Shown: positions 1-12,073, numbered from the stretch's first letter. The stretch is DNA of 64,000 nt from Aliarcobacter lanthieri (GCF_013201625.1 NZ_CP053839.1:2046001-2110000), one strand, 5' to 3'. The notes: generated from the letters alone by a model not told the origin. Made by a program: numbers and translations.

Positions 1-274
1 CTCTATATTTTTCACTCATTAAATGAATAAAAATATCCCCCATATCAACAACTGTCCAATTTTCATCTTCATCAACTCTTAAAAACTCTTCACCTTTTGG
101 TTTTAACTCTGTTTTTAAATTATCCAAAAGTGCAGATCCATGTCTTGGATTTAGTGTTGTTGCAATAACAACATAATCAACTAAATATTCTTTGTCAGTT
201 AAATCAAAAACTTCAATATCGACTGCTTTTTTATCATCTAAAATATTTTTAATATTTTCTACTCTACTACTCAA
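1..274 (-). CDS. rsfS: Ribosomal silencing factor RsfS (partial, C-terminus outside window)
   Basis: About 91 residues are readable on the minus strand from a TTG at 274 to the window edge; the C-terminal end lies outside. The reading contains VIATTLNPRHGSALLDNL followed by WTVVDMGDIFIHLMSEKYR, which matches the conserved core of the RsfS/Iojap family. These proteins bind ribosomal protein L14 and block subunit joining when nutrients are scarce. The TTG start overlaps the end of nadD by 8 bases, with a weak AAGG-type ribosome-binding site; no in-frame ATG exists near the start. nadD-rsfS pairing is a common bacterial arrangement, which supports the call. Confidence 0.85.
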   Translation of the reverse strand, partial: MSSRVENIKNILDDKKAVDIEVFDLTDKEYLVDYVVIATTLNPRHGSALLDNLKTELKPKGEEFLRVDEDENWTVVDMGDIFIHLMSEKYR

Positions 275-815
275 TTTTTCTACCTTTTTGTAAATTTAAT
301 ATATCTTCTTGTATTACTTCTGGAACAAAATTTAAATCAATTTGCTCTCTTAAATTTGTTGAACTAATATCAATATTTATATCTAAAATTTTAAAATCTT
401 CTATATTTTGATTAAATCCAACTCTTGTAACAACAACAAACTCTAACTCTCTTTTTAACTCTTCTATTTTATACCATTTATGAAGATTTCTTACATTATC
501 TTCACCAATTATAAAATATATTTTTGAAGGTTTATATAAAGATTTTATATAGTTAACTGTATCATAAGTATAACTTACTTTATCTCTTTTTATTTCATAG
601 TCACAAATTTCTACCTTCGTAAAATCTGCAAAAACCTTTTTTAATAATTCAAACCTAATTTTAGGTTCTAAATAAAAACTACTTTTAAAAGGATTCAAAT
701 ATGTTGGAACAACTATTAGTTTATCAATATCCAACTTTTTCAATGCAACTTCAACGATAGTTTTATGTGCTATATGAACGGGGTCAAAACTGCCACCAAA
801 AATTGCAATTCTCAA
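267..815 (-). CDS. nadD: Nicotinate-nucleotide adenylyltransferase NadD
   Basis: 182 residues, normal length for NadD. The N-terminus IAIFGGSFDPVHIAHK carries the GGxFDPxHxxH nucleotidyltransferase signature, and the C-terminal part has the ISSTNLR element of the ISSTxxR motif. It adenylylates nicotinate mononucleotide to deamido-NAD in NAD synthesis, in the cytoplasm. The start is TTG at 815 with AAGG about 10 bases upstream, chosen because the signature begins immediately after it. It overlaps the TTG start of rsfS, so the two are likely co-translated. Confidence 0.95.
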   Translation of the reverse strand: MRIAIFGGSFDPVHIAHKTIVEVALKKLDIDKLIVVPTYLNPFKSSFYLEPKIRFELLKKVFADFTKVEICDYEIKRDKVSYTYDTVNYIKSLYKPSKIYFIIGEDNVRNLHKWYKIEELKRELEFVVVTRVGFNQNIEDFKILDINIDISSTNLREQIDLNFVPEVIQEDILNLQKGRKIE

Positions 816-864
816 TTATTTAAAACCTTATATTTTATAATTAAATATTATATCATTATTTAAT

Positions 865-2793
865 TTAGTCTTTTATTTCATTAACAGCTCTATGAGCTTG
901 GTCTATTGCTGCATGCATATAAGCTTGCCAATCTGAATCTGAATTTGCAATAGTTATATTTCCAAAAGGCTTTCTAGCCTTTTTAATAATTTTTTCACTT
1001 TCTTCTTCATCATCAAATAAAGAATTTTCTGAATAAGCATAACAATGTCCCCATCTGTTTAATACTATTCCTAAAATATCTTTTTCGTGATTAAATCCAC
1101 TATCTCCTAACATATCTTGAAGTTGTTTTCTTATAATTTTTTCATGTTCTTCAAAACTCATAGTATATAATTTACTTCTACCTACTCTAGCTATTGATCT
1201 AGCATCCATTCCTTCAAAATCCAATCCATCTTGTGCTGCAAAAACTAAAGGAGAACAAGACATATGCAAACAAATTGGTTTATTTGGATCTCTTGGATGT
1301 CTATATACCCCAATATCTACTGGATAATCAAGTTTAACTCTAGCATAAGGCATCTTTGGTGAATAAAACTCATGAATTCCTAATTTCTTAAAAGTTTGCC
1401 AATTTTTTATAATAACTTTTGTATGAATTAAAGATGTTTTAACATTTTGAGATAAAGCATCTTTTTGTTCTGTAGGTAGTGTTGGGATGATATATGGAAT
1501 CATACTATTATAATTTGCCATAATAACATTTTTTGAATCTACTCGGTACATCTTCTGATCTACAGCATTCATATAAATAACTTTTGCACCTTTTTGTGTA
1601 TTTTCAACATTTATAACAGTACTTCTCAATCTTAATCTTACATTATTTGAATCAATATCTAATTTTGAATAATCAAATTTAGTATTTATAATACTATTCA
1701 TATCAGACATTCCACCAGCAGCAATATTTGGGATTAGTTTTTTTACCATTAATCTTGCTACACTAGAATTTCCATCAGGGAAATGATAAATATATGGTTC
1801 TTCCATTTCAGCTAAATCATCCCCCTCTATTGGATCTAATCCCATATTATCAAATCCTGGTAAATAACACATTCTAGCATCACTACAAGAAGTTGCATCT
1901 ATACCTAGAGCTAAGAAATCATCTGTTGAACCTTCAAAATATTTTATAGCTTCATCTGATAATTTAACTTTTTCTCTTAAAAAAGATTTATAATTTGTTT
2001 TATTAAGATATTCTTCTTTATCCTCTTTATTCATATTTTCTAAATAATCTTTCGGATTTTCAAAAAGTTCAATTAAATCATTTTTATCTTTTTGTGATAA
2101 TGGAAACTCATTTATAAAATCTTTAAGTGGTTTACCATTTAATCTATCTTTTGGAATATCATCACAAACAACCTGTCCTGGATTTCCATTTACTATCTTT
2201 TTTTCACCGAATATATCTTTTGAAAAATATACACCTCTACTAAGACCCAAATCAGGATAAAAATTTACATTAAATTTTTGTGCTAATTTATCTATGTCTA
2301 TATTTAAAGAATTAAGAAGTTTTATTACATTTTCTGAATATAAGTGCTTTGGTGATTGAAAACTTTCACTTCCCCCATATCCTAAAATCATTCCACCTTC
2401 AAATTCTATCTCATTTCTTCGGGCATGCCCTCCAAAATCATCATGGTTATCAAGAATTAAAATTTTTTTATCTCTTCCAAACTTTTCTTGATAAAAACAA
2501 GCTGCAGCTAATCCACTAAGTCCAGCTCCTACAATAACTAAATCATAACTCTCTACTTTTTTTACACTACTATAATCAAATTTTTGACCATCTCTCAACA
2601 TATGAGCAAACTCATATGCTTCATCTGTACTTCCTCTTAATCCTTGCCATTTTGGAGGATAATACTCTTTTAAATCTATTGCATCTTTTATACTTCTTTG
2701 ATCTTTTATTTCACCAGCTAAAAGCAAATCTAATGGAGTCATTCCAGCCATAATAGTTAATGCTACTCCATTTAAAAAATCTCTTCTATCCAT
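865..2793 (-). CDS. Tat-targeted FAD-dependent oxidoreductase, spermidine dehydrogenase-like
   Basis: 642 residues. The N-terminus MDRRDFLNGVALTIMAG has a twin arginine (R3-R4) followed by a hydrophobic stretch, suggesting Tat export of a folded flavoprotein. A dinucleotide-binding glycine motif GAGLSGL lies at residues 89-95, ending in an acidic residue region LILDNHDD typical of FAD binding. The stretch YYPPKWQGLRGS and the overall layout resemble the SpdH (spermidine dehydrogenase) group found in Pseudomonas. The substrate is inferred from family resemblance only; other amine or polyamine oxidation is possible. A strong ribosome-binding site (TAAGGAG) precedes the ATG. It stands alone between nadD and gap, which run in opposite directions. 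Confidence 0.7.
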   Translation of the reverse strand: MDRRDFLNGVALTIMAGMTPLDLLLAGEIKDQRSIKDAIDLKEYYPPKWQGLRGSTDEAYEFAHMLRDGQKFDYSSVKKVESYDLVIVGAGLSGLAAACFYQEKFGRDKKILILDNHDDFGGHARRNEIEFEGGMILGYGGSESFQSPKHLYSENVIKLLNSLNIDIDKLAQKFNVNFYPDLGLSRGVYFSKDIFGEKKIVNGNPGQVVCDDIPKDRLNGKPLKDFINEFPLSQKDKNDLIELFENPKDYLENMNKEDKEEYLNKTNYKSFLREKVKLSDEAIKYFEGSTDDFLALGIDATSCSDARMCYLPGFDNMGLDPIEGDDLAEMEEPYIYHFPDGNSSVARLMVKKLIPNIAAGGMSDMNSIINTKFDYSKLDIDSNNVRLRLRSTVINVENTQKGAKVIYMNAVDQKMYRVDSKNVIMANYNSMIPYIIPTLPTEQKDALSQNVKTSLIHTKVIIKNWQTFKKLGIHEFYSPKMPYARVKLDYPVDIGVYRHPRDPNKPICLHMSCSPLVFAAQDGLDFEGMDARSIARVGRSKLYTMSFEEHEKIIRKQLQDMLGDSGFNHEKDILGIVLNRWGHCYAYSENSLFDDEEESEKIIKKARKPFGNITIANSDSDWQAYMHAAIDQAHRAVNEIKD

Positions 2794-2942
2794 TTTATAA
2801 CTCCTTAATATTAAGTATAAAAATAGTGTGACTAATAATTAAATTTTTAAATTATTTTATACTTTTTATTTTACAATTAAATATTATTATAGCAACTTTT
2901 GGATAAAATATTTATCGTTTAGATTTTTAACAAAGGGTAAAA

Positions 2943-3941
2943 ATGGCTATTAAAGTTGCAATAAATGGTTTTGGAAGAATAGGAAGATGCGTAGCTAGAA
3001 TTATAGCTAACAGAGATGATATTGAATTAGTTGCTATAAATGATACAGCAACACCTGATATGCTAGAATATATTACAAAATATGATACGGTTCATGGAAC
3101 TTTTGATGGCGATGTAAAAGTTGAAGATGGGTATTTAAAAATGGGTAAAATCAAAGCTAAACTTTACTCAACAAGAGATGCTAAAGAACTAACTTTCACT
3201 AAAGAGTGTGGAGCAGAAGTTATTTTAGAGTGTACTGGTGCATATTTAACAAAAGAAAAATGTCAAGTTCATATAGACAATGGTGCTAAAAAAGTTGTAA
3301 TGAGTGCACCAGCAAAAGATGATACAAAAACTTATGTACTAGGCGTAAATGAAAATACTTATGCTGGAGAAAACATAGTTTCAAATGCTTCTTGTACTAC
3401 AAATTGTTTAGGACCAATAGCAAAAATCATTGATGATGCTTTCGGAATTGAAAAAGGTTTAATGACAACTATTCACTCTTATACAAATGACCAAAATATC
3501 TTAGATGTAAAACATAAATCAGATAAAAGAAGAGCAAGAGCTGGAGCTTCTAATATGATACCAACAAGTACTGGTGCAGCAAAAGCCATGAAGCTTATTA
3601 TGCCTCAACTTGAAGGAAAACTTCATGGTCAAAGTGTAAGAGTTCCAACTCCAAACGTTTCAATGGTAGATGTAAACTTTTTGGTTAAAAAAGATACTAC
3701 AAAAGAGGAAATAAATGCTTTATTTACTCAAAAATCAAAAGAGTTAGCAGGTATTGTAAGTGTTGATAATGATATGTTAGTATCTAGTGATATTATTGGT
3801 AATACAAATTCTACAATTGTTGCTTCAGATTTAACTCAAGTAATTGGTGGAAATATGATAAAAGTAATGAGTTGGTATGACAATGAATGGGGATATTCAG
3901 CTAGATTAGTTGACTTAGCTGTTTATGTAGCAAATAAATAA
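2943..3941 (+). CDS. gap: Type I glyceraldehyde-3-phosphate dehydrogenase
   Basis: 332 residues, full length. The NAD-binding motif INGFGRIGR is at residues 7-15; the catalytic Cys151 lies in [12 protein letters not shown] and the partner His178 in TTIHSY. The IND at about residue 32-34 suits NAD specificity. It interconverts glyceraldehyde 3-phosphate and 1,3-bisphosphoglycerate. It is the first gene of a plus-strand run gap-pgk-tpiA-fabI, the same order known from Campylobacter jejuni. In this lineage the enzyme mainly serves gluconeogenesis, which is family knowledge rather than something visible here. Confidence 0.97.
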   Translation: MAIKVAINGFGRIGRCVARIIANRDDIELVAINDTATPDMLEYITKYDTVHGTFDGDVKVEDGYLKMGKIKAKLYSTRDAKELTFTKECGAEVILECTGAYLTKEKCQVHIDNGAKKVVMSAPAKDDTKTYVLGVNENTYAGENIVSNASCTTNCLGPIAKIIDDAFGIEKGLMTTIHSYTNDQNILDVKHKSDKRRARAGASNMIPTSTGAAKAMKLIMPQLEGKLHGQSVRVPTPNVSMVDVNFLVKKDTTKEEINALFTQKSKELAGIVSVDNDMLVSSDIIGNTNSTIVASDLTQVIGGNMIKVMSWYDNEWGYSARLVDLAVYVANK

Positions 3942-3949
3942 GGCAAAAT

Positions 3950-5151
3950 ATGAAACTGCAAGAGATTAAAAATATAGATATTAGTGGTAAAAAAGTATTT
4001 ATAAGATGTGATTTTAATGTTCCTGTTGATGAGGATAATAATATTACAGATGATAGAAGAATAAGAAGTGCATTAAATACAATTAGATTTTGTATAGATA
4101 ATGATTGTTCAGTTATTTTAGCAAGCCATTTTGGAAGACCAAAAAGTGGTTTTGAAGATAAATATTCACTTGCTCCAATAGCAAAGAGATTACATATTCT
4201 ATTAAAACAAGATATTAAATTAGCTCCAAGTGTAGTTTGTAATGAAACTTTAAAAATGGCAAAAGAATTAAAAGCTGGTGAAATACTACTTTTAGAAAAT
4301 ATGAGATTTGAAGCTGGTGAAACAAAAAATGATGAAGAATTATCAAAAAAATTAGCTTCAATGGCTGAAATTTATATAAATGATGCTTTTGGAGTTTCAC
4401 ATAGAGCTCACTCTTCTGTTGAAGGAATAGCAAAATATTTTGATATGGATAGTAAAGCAGCTGGATTTTTACTAGCAAAAGAGATTAAATTTTTTCATCA
4501 TATAGTTGAAAACCCAAAAAGACCATTTGTTTCAATAGTTGGTGGTTCAAAGGTGTCTGGAAAACTTGAAGCTTTATATAATCTCGTTCCAAAAGTTGAT
4601 AAAATTATCATTGGTGGAGGAATGGCATTTACATTTTTAAAAGCATTAGGGTATGAAATTGGTAAATCTCTAGTTGAAGAAGATTTAATACCTGAAGCTT
4701 TAAAAATCATGGAACTTGCGAAACAAAAAGATACAAAATTATATTTACCAGTTGATATTGTTGCAGCTGAAGCTTTTGATGCAGAAGCAATAGCAAAAAT
4801 TGTAACTATACAAGAGATGCCAAAATCTTGGATGGGATTAGATATAGGTCCTGCAAGTGCACTTTTATTTAATGAAGCTTTAGCAGATGCAAATACTATT
4901 TTATGGAATGGACCAATGGGTGTTTATGAAATGGAAAAATTTGCAAAAGGTAGTACAAAAATATCTCATGCTGTGGCTAGTTCTTATGCAACAACAGTTG
5001 TTGGTGGTGGAGATACTGCTGACTTAGTAAGAATCACTGGTGATGAATCTGATATGACATTTATATCTACTGGGGGTGGAGCTTCTTTAGAATTAATAGA
5101 AGGAAAAATTTTACCAGGAGTTAAAGCATTAGTTATAGAGGAAGATAACTA

Positions 5152-5152
<1 letters not shown>
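3950..5152 (+). CDS. pgk: Phosphoglycerate kinase
   Basis: 400 residues, the usual size. The N-terminal substrate-binding signature RCDFNVPVD and HFGRPK, the hinge-region [17 protein letters not shown] and the C-terminal nucleotide-binding GGGDTADLV are all present. It transfers phosphate between 1,3-bisphosphoglycerate and ADP in the cytoplasm. It starts 8 bases after gap and its TAA stop shares one base with the ATG of tpiA (TAATG), so translation is probably coupled. Confidence 0.97.
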
Positions 5153-6686
<1,534 letters not shown>

Positions 6687-6711
6687 ATATTAGTTTTAAG
6701 AAGGAAGAAAG

Positions 6712-7920
6712 ATGAATATAGATTTTAAGACATTGGCAGAAAAATATCAAACACCATACTATGTATATGATTTTGATCATATTACAAAACAGTATGAAGA
6801 GTTAAAAAGCTCTTTTAGAGCAAGAAAATCTTTAATCGCTTATGCAGTAAAAGCTAATTCAAATTTAAGTGTAATAAAACATTTAGCAAACCTTGGAGCT
6901 GGAGCAGATTGTGTTAGTATTGGAGAAGTAAAAAGAGCTTTAAAGGTTGGAGTTCCTTCATATAAAATTATTTTTTCAGGTGTTGGGAAAAGTGATGATG
7001 AAATAAAACAAGCACTAGAACTTGATATTTTAATGATAAATATTGAAAGTGCTGCTGAATTAAATAGAGTTGAAGATATAGCTAAAAGTTTAGGAAAAAT
7101 TGCAAGAATTTCTATAAGAGTAAATCCAAATATTGATCCTAAAACTCATCCATATATTTCAACAGGACTTCACGAAAATAAATTTGGTGTAGATATTGAT
7201 ACAGCAAAAAGAATGTATATTCAGTGTAAAAATAGTGAATTTTTAGAGCCAACTGGTATTCATTGCCATATCGGTTCACAATTAACTCAACTTCAACCAA
7301 TCAAAGATGCAGTAAAAATAGTAGCTGAATTAGTAAAAAATCTACAAGCTATAAAAATAGATTTATCATTTATTGATGTTGGTGGAGGATTAGGGATTAT
7401 CTATGATGATGAAAAACTAATTGATACTTATGAATATGCACAATCAATTTTAGATGCTATGTTTGGACTTGATTTAACAATTATTTGTGAACCAGGAAGA
7501 TTTATAGTAGGAAATTCAGGAATTTTTGTAACAAAAGTTTTATATGAGAAAATAAATGGAAATAAAAGATTTGTTATTGTTGATGGAGCAATGAATGATT
7601 TAATAAGACCAGCTCTTTACAATGCTTATCATAAAATTGAAGTTTTAAATAACAATAAAGATTTTTGTGATTGTAACATAGTAGGGCCTGTTTGTGAAAG
7701 TGGAGATTTCTTTGCAAAAAATATTGAACTTCCAAAAACAGAACCAAATGATTTAGTAGCAATTTATAGTGCAGGAGCATATGGTTTTACAATGGCAAGT
7801 AACTATAATACAAGAGGAAGAGTAGCTGAAATTGCTATTGAAAATGGGGTAGATAGATTAATTAGAAGAAGAGAAACTTTTGAAGATTTAATAGCTTTAG
7901 AAGAAGAGTTTGTAAAATAA
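6712..7920 (+). CDS. lysA: Diaminopimelate decarboxylase
   Basis: 402 residues. The PLP-binding Lys47 is in AYAVKANSN, followed by the barrel motifs HIGSQ, VGGGLGI and CEPGR, and the C-terminal CESGD and AYGFTMASNYN that complete the active site across the dimer. It decarboxylates meso-diaminopimelate to lysine. A good ribosome-binding site (AAGGAAG) precedes the ATG after a 25-base gap from fabI. The lysA-pheA-hisC order that follows resembles that of Campylobacter jejuni. Confidence 0.96.
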   Translation: MNIDFKTLAEKYQTPYYVYDFDHITKQYEELKSSFRARKSLIAYAVKANSNLSVIKHLANLGAGADCVSIGEVKRALKVGVPSYKIIFSGVGKSDDEIKQALELDILMINIESAAELNRVEDIAKSLGKIARISIRVNPNIDPKTHPYISTGLHENKFGVDIDTAKRMYIQCKNSEFLEPTGIHCHIGSQLTQLQPIKDAVKIVAELVKNLQAIKIDLSFIDVGGGLGIIYDDEKLIDTYEYAQSILDAMFGLDLTIICEPGRFIVGNSGIFVTKVLYEKINGNKRFVIVDGAMNDLIRPALYNAYHKIEVLNNNKDFCDCNIVGPVCESGDFFAKNIELPKTEPNDLVAIYSAGAYGFTMASNYNTRGRVAEIAIENGVDRLIRRRETFEDLIALEEEFVK

Positions 7921-7931
7921 GGTAAATTTAT

Positions 7932-9011
7932 ATGTCAAATGAAGATGGATTATTGGAGCTTAGAAATCAATTAGATTCAATAGATAATAACATTCTTGAG
8001 TTATTAAACAAAAGAATGGAATTGGTTCATAAAGTTGGAGCTTTAAAAGCTAAAAGTGGTGGAGCCATTTATAGACCAGAAAGAGAAAAGTCTATTATTG
8101 ATAGGTTAGATAAAATAAACCAAGAAAAAAATGGTCTTTTAAATAGAAGTGCAATTGAAGCTTTATTTTTAGAAATTTTTGCAATTTCTAGAAATATTGA
8201 ACTACCTGAAAATATCGGTTATTTAGGCCCACAAGGAAGTTTTACACACCAAGCAGCAGAAGCTAGATTTGGTGCAATGAGTTCTTATGTTTCAATTAGT
8301 TCAATAAAAGGTATTTTCAAAGAACTAAATTCTAAAAAAATCAAATATGGTGTTGTTCCTATAGAAAATTCTTCAAATGGTATAGTAAATGATACAATAA
8401 ATGGTTTTAGCAACTTTAACTCAAAAATAGTTGCTGAAGTTATACTAAATATCCATCATACATTAGCTACAACTTGTGATAAAATAAATGATATAAAAAA
8501 AATTTATTCAAAAGATATAGCTTTTGATCAATGTAGAAAGTTTTTAACAAATTTTGGGCTTGATGAAGTAGAATTAATTCCAGTTGAATCTACAACAAAA
8601 GCTGCCAAATTAGCTGCTAATGAACCAAATAGTGCAGCTATTTGTGCTCATGTTGCAGCAAAACTTTATAATCTTCCAATTTTATTTGAGAATATAGAAG
8701 ATAAAGATAATAATAAAACAAGATTTTTTATCTTAAGTGATTTTGATAATGCTCCAAGTGGAAATGATAAAACTTCAATTTTAGTAAATTTTCCTGATGA
8801 ACAAGGTGTATTAGTAAAATTTTTAAATGATTTTAATGATGCAAATATAAACTTAACAAAAATAAAATCTCACATAGTTGAAGGGAACTCTATATTTTTT
8901 ATAGATTTTGATGGTCATCAAAATGATGAAAATGTTAAAAAAGTACTACAAAAACACAAAAGTAGTATTAAAATTTTAGGCTCTTATGTAAAAGAGATAA
9001 AAGATATATAA
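7932..9011 (+). CDS. pheA: Bifunctional chorismate mutase / prephenate dehydratase
   Basis: 359 residues. Residues 1-90 form an AroQ-type chorismate mutase helix bundle ([20 protein letters not shown]); the prephenate dehydratase begins at [14 protein letters not shown] (97-110) and ends with the catalytic NKTRF (261-265). An ACT domain follows from residue 281. It converts chorismate via prephenate to phenylpyruvate. The two ACT motifs that usually contact phenylalanine are altered: PGAL reads QGVL (291-294) and ESRP reads KSHI (312-315), so feedback control may be weak. It follows lysA by 11 bases. Confidence 0.95.
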   Translation: MSNEDGLLELRNQLDSIDNNILELLNKRMELVHKVGALKAKSGGAIYRPEREKSIIDRLDKINQEKNGLLNRSAIEALFLEIFAISRNIELPENIGYLGPQGSFTHQAAEARFGAMSSYVSISSIKGIFKELNSKKIKYGVVPIENSSNGIVNDTINGFSNFNSKIVAEVILNIHHTLATTCDKINDIKKIYSKDIAFDQCRKFLTNFGLDEVELIPVESTTKAAKLAANEPNSAAICAHVAAKLYNLPILFENIEDKDNNKTRFFILSDFDNAPSGNDKTSILVNFPDEQGVLVKFLNDFNDANINLTKIKSHIVEGNSIFFIDFDGHQNDENVKKVLQKHKSSIKILGSYVKEIKDI

Positions 9012-9027
9012 AAACAAGGATAAAAAA

Positions 9028-10134
9028 ATGAAATTTAACAAAGTATTAAAAAACTTATCAACATATGAAGCAGGAAAACCTATAGAATTAGTTGTAAGAG
9101 AATATGGAATAGACCCTAAAGAAGTAGTAAAACTAGCTTCAAATGAAAACCCTTATGGAACAAGTCCAAAAGTTGTTAAAAAGATATCAAGTTTAGCAAA
9201 AAATATGTATTTATATCCAGACGATTCTATGTTTGAATTAAAAGAAGCATTAGCAAATAAATTTCAACTTAATAGTAAAAATGTAATTATAGGTTCAGGA
9301 AGTGACCAAATTTTAGAGTTTTGTATTCATGCAAAATGTAAAACTGGTTCAAATGTTCTTATGGCAAAAACAACTTTTGCAATGTATGAAATTTATGCAA
9401 AACAAGTTGGTGCAAAAATTATAAAAACAAAATCAAGCCAACATAATTTAAAAGAGTTTAGTAAACTTTATAAAAAACATGGTGCTGATGTAATATTTTT
9501 ATGTATTCCAAATAATCCTTTAGGAGAATGCTTAGATAAAAAAGATGTTTATAAATTTTTAGAATCTATAGATAAAAATACTTTAATTGTTGTTGATGGT
9601 GCATATCAAGAATATGCTTCTTTTAAAGATGAAAACAAAAGAATTTGTCCAAAAGATTTAATTAATACTTTTCCAAATGCTGTATATTTAGGAACTTTCT
9701 CGAAAGCCTATGCACTTGGAGGAATGAGAGTTGGTTATGGTTTTGCACAAGAAAAGATAATATCAACTTTTTATAAAATAAGAGCACCATTTAATATTAC
9801 AACTTTAAGTTTAGCTGCAGCTATAGAAGCGCTAAAAGATGAAGATTTTGTACAAGATTGTATTGCTAAGAATTTTGAAGAGATGAAAAGATATGAGGAT
9901 TACGCAAATCAAAAAGGTTTTGAATATATTCCTTCTTATACAAACTTTATCACTATAAAATTTGAAGAGAATTTAGTATCTAAAGTTGTGGCACAAAAAC
10001 TATTAGAAAAAGGTATGATTATAAGAGATTTAACAGGTTATGGAATGAATGCAATAAGAATAACTATTGGAACAAATGAACAAAATACAAAACTATTCAC
10101 ACTTTTAGATGAAGTTTTAGAAGAGTTAAAATAG
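9028..10134 (+). CDS. hisC: Histidinol-phosphate aminotransferase
   Basis: 368 residues, a fold-type I PLP aminotransferase. The PLP lysine is Lys226 in [17 protein letters not shown]; the N-terminus has [11 protein letters not shown] and the middle has CIPNNPLGE, all typical of HisC. It transaminates imidazole-acetol phosphate with glutamate in histidine synthesis. Being directly behind pheA, it may also transaminate phenylpyruvate, since HisC enzymes of this kind are often broad in substrate; that is inference. It lies 16 bases after pheA and 8 bases before dxs. Confidence 0.93.
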   Translation: MKFNKVLKNLSTYEAGKPIELVVREYGIDPKEVVKLASNENPYGTSPKVVKKISSLAKNMYLYPDDSMFELKEALANKFQLNSKNVIIGSGSDQILEFCIHAKCKTGSNVLMAKTTFAMYEIYAKQVGAKIIKTKSSQHNLKEFSKLYKKHGADVIFLCIPNNPLGECLDKKDVYKFLESIDKNTLIVVDGAYQEYASFKDENKRICPKDLINTFPNAVYLGTFSKAYALGGMRVGYGFAQEKIISTFYKIRAPFNITTLSLAAAIEALKDEDFVQDCIAKNFEEMKRYEDYANQKGFEYIPSYTNFITIKFEENLVSKVVAQKLLEKGMIIRDLTGYGMNAIRITIGTNEQNTKLFTLLDEVLEELK

Positions 10135-10142
10135 AGATTATT

Positions 10143-11951
10143 ATGGAAGTAAAAGGTAAATCACTAAAAGAGTTAGAACAAATTTCTCAAAATATTAGAG
10201 AAAGAATTATAGATGTTGTTTCAAGGAAAGGGGGCCATTTTTCATCAACTCTTGGTGCAGTGGAGCTAACACTTGGAATGCATTATGTTTTTGACATAAA
10301 TAGTGATCCTTTTATTTTTGATGTTTCTCATCAATGTTATCCTCATAAACTTCTTACAAATAGATGGGAAGAGTTTGAATCAATTAGACAATTTGGTGGA
10401 CTTTGTGGATTTACAAAACCAAATGAAAATAAAGCTGATTACTTTGTAGCTGGTCATAGTTCAACTTCTATCTCTTTAGCTGTTGGTGCTGCTAAATCAA
10501 TAAAATTAAAAAAAGAGTCAAGAGTTCCCGTTGTTATGATTGGTGATGGTTCTATGAGTGCGGGGATGGTATATGAAGCATTAAATGAATTAGGAGATTT
10601 AAAACTACCTGTTGTAATAATTTTAAATGACAATGAGATGAGTATTGCAAAACCAATTGGAGCGATATCAAAATATCTATCAAAACTTTTAGCTGGAAAA
10701 TTTTATCAAAGTTTTAAAACAAGTGTTGATAAATTTATACGAAATAATATGCCAGAAGGAACAACTTATTTAGCAAAGAGAGTTGAGAACTCTATTAAGT
10801 TAATTACTCCTGGAATTTTATTTGAAGAAATGGGAATCGATTATATTGGTCCAATAGATGGTCATGATATAGAAGAGATAATTGAGACTTTACAAATTGC
10901 TAAATCTATGAATAAACCAGTTATTGTTCATGCAAGAACAGTAAAAGGTAAAGGCTATAAAATAGCAGAAGGTCATCATGAGCACTGGCATGGAGTTGGA
11001 CCTTTTAACATTGAAGATGGAGAATTTATTAAAAAACCTTCTTCAAAAAGTGCTACTACAATATTTTCTGATGCTTTATTAAATCTTGCTATTGAACATG
11101 ATAATGTTGTTGGTATAACTGCAGCAATGCCAAGTGGAACAGGAATGGATAAATTAATAGATAAGTTTCCAGAACGATTTTGGGATGTAGCTATTGCTGA
11201 ACAACATGCAGTTACTTCTATGGCTGCTATGGCAAAAGAAGGATTTAAACCTTTTGTTACAATTTACTCTACTTTTTTACAAAGAGGATTTGATCAAATA
11301 ATACATGATGTCTGTATCATGGCTCTACCAGTAGTATTTGCTATGGATAGAGCAGGAATTGTTGGAAATGATGGAGAAACTCACCAAGGCGCTTTTGATA
11401 TAAGTTTTTTAAGATTTATTCCAAATATGATTTTATTTGCTCCAAGAGATAATAAAACTTTAGAACTTTCATTAGAATTTGCATATAACTTAGATAAACC
11501 TTGTGCTATTAGGTATCCAAGAGGCTCTTTTAAAGAGTTAGATTATGAATCTTCTAAATTTGAATTAGGAAAATCTGAGCTTTTAAAGAGTGGTAATTCA
11601 AATAAACTTTTTATTGGTTATGGTAATGGTGTATCAAAAGCTATTGAAGTTGAGAATCTACATGATGAAGATATTGCTATCTTAGATTTAAGATTTGTAA
11701 AACCATTGGATACATATACTTTACTTAATCTTTCTAAAAAATATGATAGTTGGTATATTTTTAGTGATTCACAAAAACAAGGTGGAGTTGCTAGTGCAAT
11801 TTTAGAATGTTTAAGTGAGAATAATATATCAGATGTAAGTATAAAATCTTTCGAATATGAAGATAATTTTATTGAACATGGAGATACTTTAAAAGTTGAA
11901 GAATCACTAGGTCTACTCCCATCACAATTAGTAAAACTAATTACAAAATAG
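10143..11951 (+). CDS. dxs: 1-deoxy-D-xylulose-5-phosphate synthase
   Basis: 602 residues. The thiamine-diphosphate motif GDGSMSAGMVYEALN begins at 134 and ends near N162 (LNDNEMS); the N-terminal GGHFSSTLGAVELT and the C-terminal transketolase domain (AEQHAVTSMAAMAKEG, YPRG) are typical. It condenses pyruvate with glyceraldehyde 3-phosphate, starting the MEP isoprenoid pathway that supplies UppS elsewhere in this window. It begins 8 bases after hisC and is the last gene of the plus-strand metabolic run. Confidence 0.95.
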   Translation: MEVKGKSLKELEQISQNIRERIIDVVSRKGGHFSSTLGAVELTLGMHYVFDINSDPFIFDVSHQCYPHKLLTNRWEEFESIRQFGGLCGFTKPNENKADYFVAGHSSTSISLAVGAAKSIKLKKESRVPVVMIGDGSMSAGMVYEALNELGDLKLPVVIILNDNEMSIAKPIGAISKYLSKLLAGKFYQSFKTSVDKFIRNNMPEGTTYLAKRVENSIKLITPGILFEEMGIDYIGPIDGHDIEEIIETLQIAKSMNKPVIVHARTVKGKGYKIAEGHHEHWHGVGPFNIEDGEFIKKPSSKSATTIFSDALLNLAIEHDNVVGITAAMPSGTGMDKLIDKFPERFWDVAIAEQHAVTSMAAMAKEGFKPFVTIYSTFLQRGFDQIIHDVCIMALPVVFAMDRAGIVGNDGETHQGAFDISFLRFIPNMILFAPRDNKTLELSLEFAYNLDKPCAIRYPRGSFKELDYESSKFELGKSELLKSGNSNKLFIGYGNGVSKAIEVENLHDEDIAILDLRFVKPLDTYTLLNLSKKYDSWYIFSDSQKQGGVASAILECLSENNISDVSIKSFEYEDNFIEHGDTLKVEESLGLLPSQLVKLITK

Positions 11952-11973
11952 GACAAAAAGTATCCTATATTAT

Positions 11974-11998
11974 AAGAAAAATTTATAATTTTCTTTTA
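11974..11998 (+). terminator. Possible weak intrinsic terminator after dxs
   Basis: A 7-bp AT-only stem (AAGAAAA / TTTTCTT) around an 8-base loop, followed by a short T-containing stretch. It sits 22 bases after the dxs stop, before the promoter region of the peroxidase gene. The stem has almost no G-C pairs, so termination would be weak. Confidence 0.3.
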
Positions 11999-12059
11999 AA
12001 AAATGTATATTTTTAACTTCCATTTAATAAATTTTATCCTATGATTATACAAATCATTT

Positions 12060-12065
12060 AGGAGG
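12060..12065 (+). promoter_or_regulatory. Full-consensus ribosome-binding site of the cytochrome c peroxidase gene
   Basis: AGGAGG lies 8 bases before the ATG at 12074. Most genes in this window carry only AAGG or AGGA, so this one stands out and suggests strong translation of the peroxidase. Confidence 0.75.
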
Positions 12066-12073
12066 ATTTTACT

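Noticed and set aside
11618-11956. Minus-strand frame of 112 codons inside dxs
   Set aside because: It lies wholly antisense to a well-identified gene and shows no protein-like motif or ribosome-binding site.
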